A stretch of DNA of 32,585 bases from DASVEG01 sp035540495 (GTDB taxonomy: Bacteria > Actinomycetota > Acidimicrobiia > Acidimicrobiales > CADCTF01): NCBI GenBank assembly GCA_035540495.1, contig DATLGL010000018.1, forward strand, positions 1 through 32,585. Reading direction: 5' to 3'. The first letter of the stretch is position 1, and each line of letters begins with the position of its first letter. This document shows, in pieces, positions 30,244-32,585 of this stretch. Under the pieces are notes generated by a model, which worked only from the letters and a program-made list of their open reading frames with translations, ran no database searches and was not told where the DNA came from. The position numbers and the translations under genes were made by a program.

Positions 30244-32585
30244 CTAGGTCCGCGGGATCTCCCGCTCCTCGTAGGTCTCGATGATGTCGCCCTGCCGGAG
30301 GTCGGTGAAGTCGGAGAGCACCATGCCGCACTCGAAGCCGGCGCGGACCTCTCGGACGTCTTCCTTGAACCGGCGGAGCGACGGAAGGGTGCCCTTCCAG
30401 ATGATCGTGCCCTCGCGGAGGTAGCGGACCTTGGAGTTGCGGGTGATGACGCCGCTGAGGACGTAGCAGCCCGCAGCCATGCCGCCCGGGATCTTGTAGA
30501 GCTCGCGGACCTCTGCCTCGCCGGTGACGACTTCCTCGTACTCCGGCTTGAGCATGCCGACCATCGCCGCCTCGATGTCTTCGAGGAGCTTGTAGATGAT
30601 CTCGTAGGTCCGGATCTCGACGCCCTGCTGGTCGGCGAGCTCGCGAGCCTTGCGATCGGGTCGGACGTTGAAGCCGATGATCGTCGAGCCCGACGTCGCG
30701 GCGAGGGTGATGTCGGATTCGCTGATGCCACCGACAGCACGGCGGACGAAGCTGATCTTCACCTCTTCCCGCTCCTGGCGCCGGATCGAGTCGGTGACCG
30801 CCTCGAGCGAGCCGTGGACGTCGGTCTTGAGGATGAGGTTCAGCGACGCGGCCTCGCCTCGCTGGATCTGCTCGAAGATGTCTTCGAGCTTGGCGCCGCC
30901 GCCGGTTGCCGCAGCGGTGCCCATCTGGGCCTGCATGCGACGGCGGATGGCGCGGGCCTCGGCGACCGCCTTGGCGACCTTGTCGTCGGAGGTGGCCCGC
31001 AGCTCGTCTCCGGCCTGGGGCACGTCGGACAGACCGAGCACCTGGACCGGGGTCGACGGAAGGGCCTCCTTGATGTTGTCGCCCTTGTCGTCGATGAGCG
31101 CGCGGACCTTGCCCCACGCGGCGCCGGCGACGATGGTGTCGCCCACCCGCAGGGTGCCCTTCTCGACGATGACCGTCGCCACCGGACCACGTCCGACGTC
31201 GAGGTTCGCCTCGAGGACGAAGCCGCGGGCGAGGCCTTCGGGGTTCGCCCTGAGCTCCTCGCCCAGCTGGATCTCGCTGACGAGGATCAGCTGCTCGAGC
31301 AGCTCGTCGATGCCGAGCGACTGCAGGGCCGAGATCGGGACGGTGATCGTGTCGCCGCCCCAGTCTTCGGGCTGGAGGCCGTGCTCGGTGAGCTGCTGCT
31401 TCACCCGGTCGACGTTGGCGTTCTCGCGGTCGATCTTGTTGATCGCGACCACGATCGGCACCTCGGCCGCCTTGGCGTGATCGATCGCCTCGACGGTCGT
31501 CGGCATGACGCCGTCGTCGGCCGCGACGATGAGGATGACGATGTCGGTGATGTCGGCGCCGCGGGCCCGCATCTGGGTGAACGCCTCGTGGCCCGGCGTG
31601 TCGATGAACGTGATCAGGTGGCCGTCCTTCTCCACCTGGTACGCACCGATGTGCTGGGTGATGCCCCCGGCCTCGCCGGCGACGACGTTCGCGTTGCGGA
31701 TCTTGTCGAGGAGCAGGGTCTTGCCGTGGTCGACGTGGCCCATCACCGTGATCACCGGCGGGCGCGGCCGCAGGCTCTCCTCGGGATCGTCGTCGTCCTC
31801 CGCGAAGAACTTCGCGATGAGCTCGGCTTCCTTCTCCTGGCCGGCGTCGACCAGACGGACGACGGCACCGACCTCGAGAGCGAAGAGCTCGATCTGCTCG
31901 GACGTGAGGCTGGTGGTCGCCGTGACCATCTCGCCCTGCTGGAACAGGAAGCGGACGACGTCGGCCGGCGTGCGGTTGAGCTTGGGGGCGATGTCCTGCG
32001 CGGTCGAGCCGTGCTCGATGATGACCTCGCCCTCGGGCACGGGAGCGTTCGACGGCGTGTAGCGCGTCAGCTCCTGGGCCTCGAGCTCCTCGTAGTTGCG
32101 ACGGCGGCGACGTCCGCTGCGACGGCGTTGGCCACCGAAGCGGCCACCGGGGCCACCACGGCCGGCGAAACCACCACCGCCACCAGGACCGCCACCACCG
32201 GGTCCGCCACCGGGACGCGGGCCGCCGAAGCCGCCACCAGGACGGCCTCCGCCACCACCTCCAGGGCGGTAGCCGGTACCGGCACCGGCGCCTCCGCCGG
32301 CACCACCGCGGTAGCCGCCGGGGCCACCGGGACGGCCGCCGGGGCCGCCGGGACGACCGCCACCCTGCTGCATCGGCAGACCGCCGCGGCCCGGAGGCGG
32401 CGGGATCGGCTTACCGGTGGAGCTGAGGGGCGGGCGCCCCTGGCCCGGAGGCGGTGGGATCGGCTTGCCGGTGGCGCTCAGCGGCGGCGTCGGAGGACGC
32501 TGGCCCTGACCGGGAGGAGGCGGCATCGGACGGCCGCTCGGACCTGCCGGCGCGCCCTGCGGCTGCGGGGGCGCCGGCGTTCCCG
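30244..32585 (-). CDS. infB: Translation initiation factor IF-2, N-terminus beyond window
   Basis: About 780 residues are visible; the frame stays open to the window edge, so the N-terminus lies outside. IF-2 places fMet-tRNA on the ribosome with GTP. The G domain has G1 GHVDHGKT, G3 DTPGHEAF and G4 NKID; a preceding IF2-N-like region has GSTAQDIAPKLNRTPADVVR. Domains II, III and C2 follow, with EGTIIWKGTLPSLRRFK near the end. Before these lies a long Gly/Pro/Arg linker with repeated TGKPIPPPPG units and Gly-rich runs. Actinobacterial IF-2 is often long because of such linkers. The final codons RTEIPRT-like (EEREIPRT) end at TAG 30244. Confidence 0.97.
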   Translation of the reverse strand, partial: GTPAPPQPQGAPAGPSGRPMPPPPGQGQRPPTPPLSATGKPIPPPPGQGRPPLSSTGKPIPPPPGRGGLPMQQGGGRPGGPGGRPGGPGGYRGGAGGGAGAGTGYRPGGGGGGRPGGGFGGPRPGGGPGGGGPGGGGGFAGRGGPGGRFGGQRRRSGRRRRRNYEELEAQELTRYTPSNAPVPEGEVIIEHGSTAQDIAPKLNRTPADVVRFLFQQGEMVTATTSLTSEQIELFALEVGAVVRLVDAGQEKEAELIAKFFAEDDDDPEESLRPRPPVITVMGHVDHGKTLLLDKIRNANVVAGEAGGITQHIGAYQVEKDGHLITFIDTPGHEAFTQMRARGADITDIVILIVAADDGVMPTTVEAIDHAKAAEVPIVVAINKIDRENANVDRVKQQLTEHGLQPEDWGGDTITVPISALQSLGIDELLEQLILVSEIQLGEELRANPEGLARGFVLEANLDVGRGPVATVIVEKGTLRVGDTIVAGAAWGKVRALIDDKGDNIKEALPSTPVQVLGLSDVPQAGDELRATSDDKVAKAVAEARAIRRRMQAQMGTAAATGGGAKLEDIFEQIQRGEAASLNLILKTDVHGSLEAVTDSIRRQEREEVKISFVRRAVGGISESDITLAATSGSTIIGFNVRPDRKARELADQQGVEIRTYEIIYKLLEDIEAAMVGMLKPEYEEVVTGEAEVRELYKIPGGMAAGCYVLSGVITRNSKVRYLREGTIIWKGTLPSLRRFKEDVREVRAGFECGMVLSDFTDLRQGDIIETYEEREIPRT
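32370..32526 (-). repeat. Proline/glycine repeat in IF-2 N-terminal linker
   Basis: Within infB the unit TGKPIPPPPG is repeated twice in tandem after a similar PPPPGQGQ unit, and Gly-Gly-Arg-Pro-Gly runs follow. The DNA repeats are similar but not identical. This is coding low complexity, not a CRISPR array or mobile repeat. Confidence 0.7.

Noticed and set aside
32100..32526. CRISPR-like or satellite repeat
   Set aside because: The repeats are in frame within infB and encode the Gly/Pro linker of IF-2; there are no unique spacers of equal length.

Overview
The window is a GC-rich chromosomal segment with very tight gene packing, many GTG starts and TANNNT -10 boxes placed 6-9 nt before start codons. 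This points to an actinobacterium. The flavour of the proteins (DUF7065-type lipocalin, short QueF, paired TetR genes with a ferritin-like diiron protein) suggests Acidimicrobiia, but that placement is an inference. No tRNA, rRNA, CRISPR array or insertion sequence was seen, and no gene-free stretch exceeds about 185 nt.

Layout. 1-4.4 kb holds accessory metabolism: the end of an HNH/13E12-type gene, a serine hydrolase, a GNAT, an SMP-30 lactonase-like protein, a flavin-binding PPOX-like protein and a DUF7065-like protein. 4.4-6.1 kb has queF and thrB facing away from a small membrane protein. 6.1-14.2 kb (mostly minus strand) has a helix-turn-helix protein, dapA, rnj (RNase J), an SDR, ftsK and a membrane protein of unknown function. 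14.3-17.6 kb carries a ferritin-like diiron protein, two TetR regulators and an anchored FG-GAP-like protein, divergent from a VTT/DedA-like membrane protein. 18.4-32.6 kb is the conserved translation/RNA locus, read right to left: infB, ylxP, rbfA, nrnA-like, truB, ribF, rpsO, pnp, M16 peptidase, dapB. A plus-strand block (secreted subtilase, arfB, NTF2-like) sits between ribF and rpsO, and a small EthD-like gene sits between the peptidase and dapB.

How the genes work together. The backbone matches the conserved actinobacterial order infB...ribF-rpsO-pnp-pepR-dapB...dapA-rnj...ftsK, as in Streptomyces. It joins translation initiation and ribosome maturation (infB, rbfA, truB, rpsO, arfB), RNA decay (pnp, nrnA-like, rnj), lysine/threonine synthesis (dapA, dapB, thrB) and chromosome segregation (ftsK). 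Accessory genes fill the gaps, usually under their own leaderless promoters.

Most interesting signals: two mutually exclusive RNA foldings in the truB-ribF spacer; two conserved genes (truB and the M16 peptidase) with no ATG/GTG/TTG where their N-termini must begin, implying CTG starts or another mechanism; very compact divergent spacers with mirror-image leaderless promoters; and a TetR/diiron cassette with a near-perfect operator-promoter overlap.
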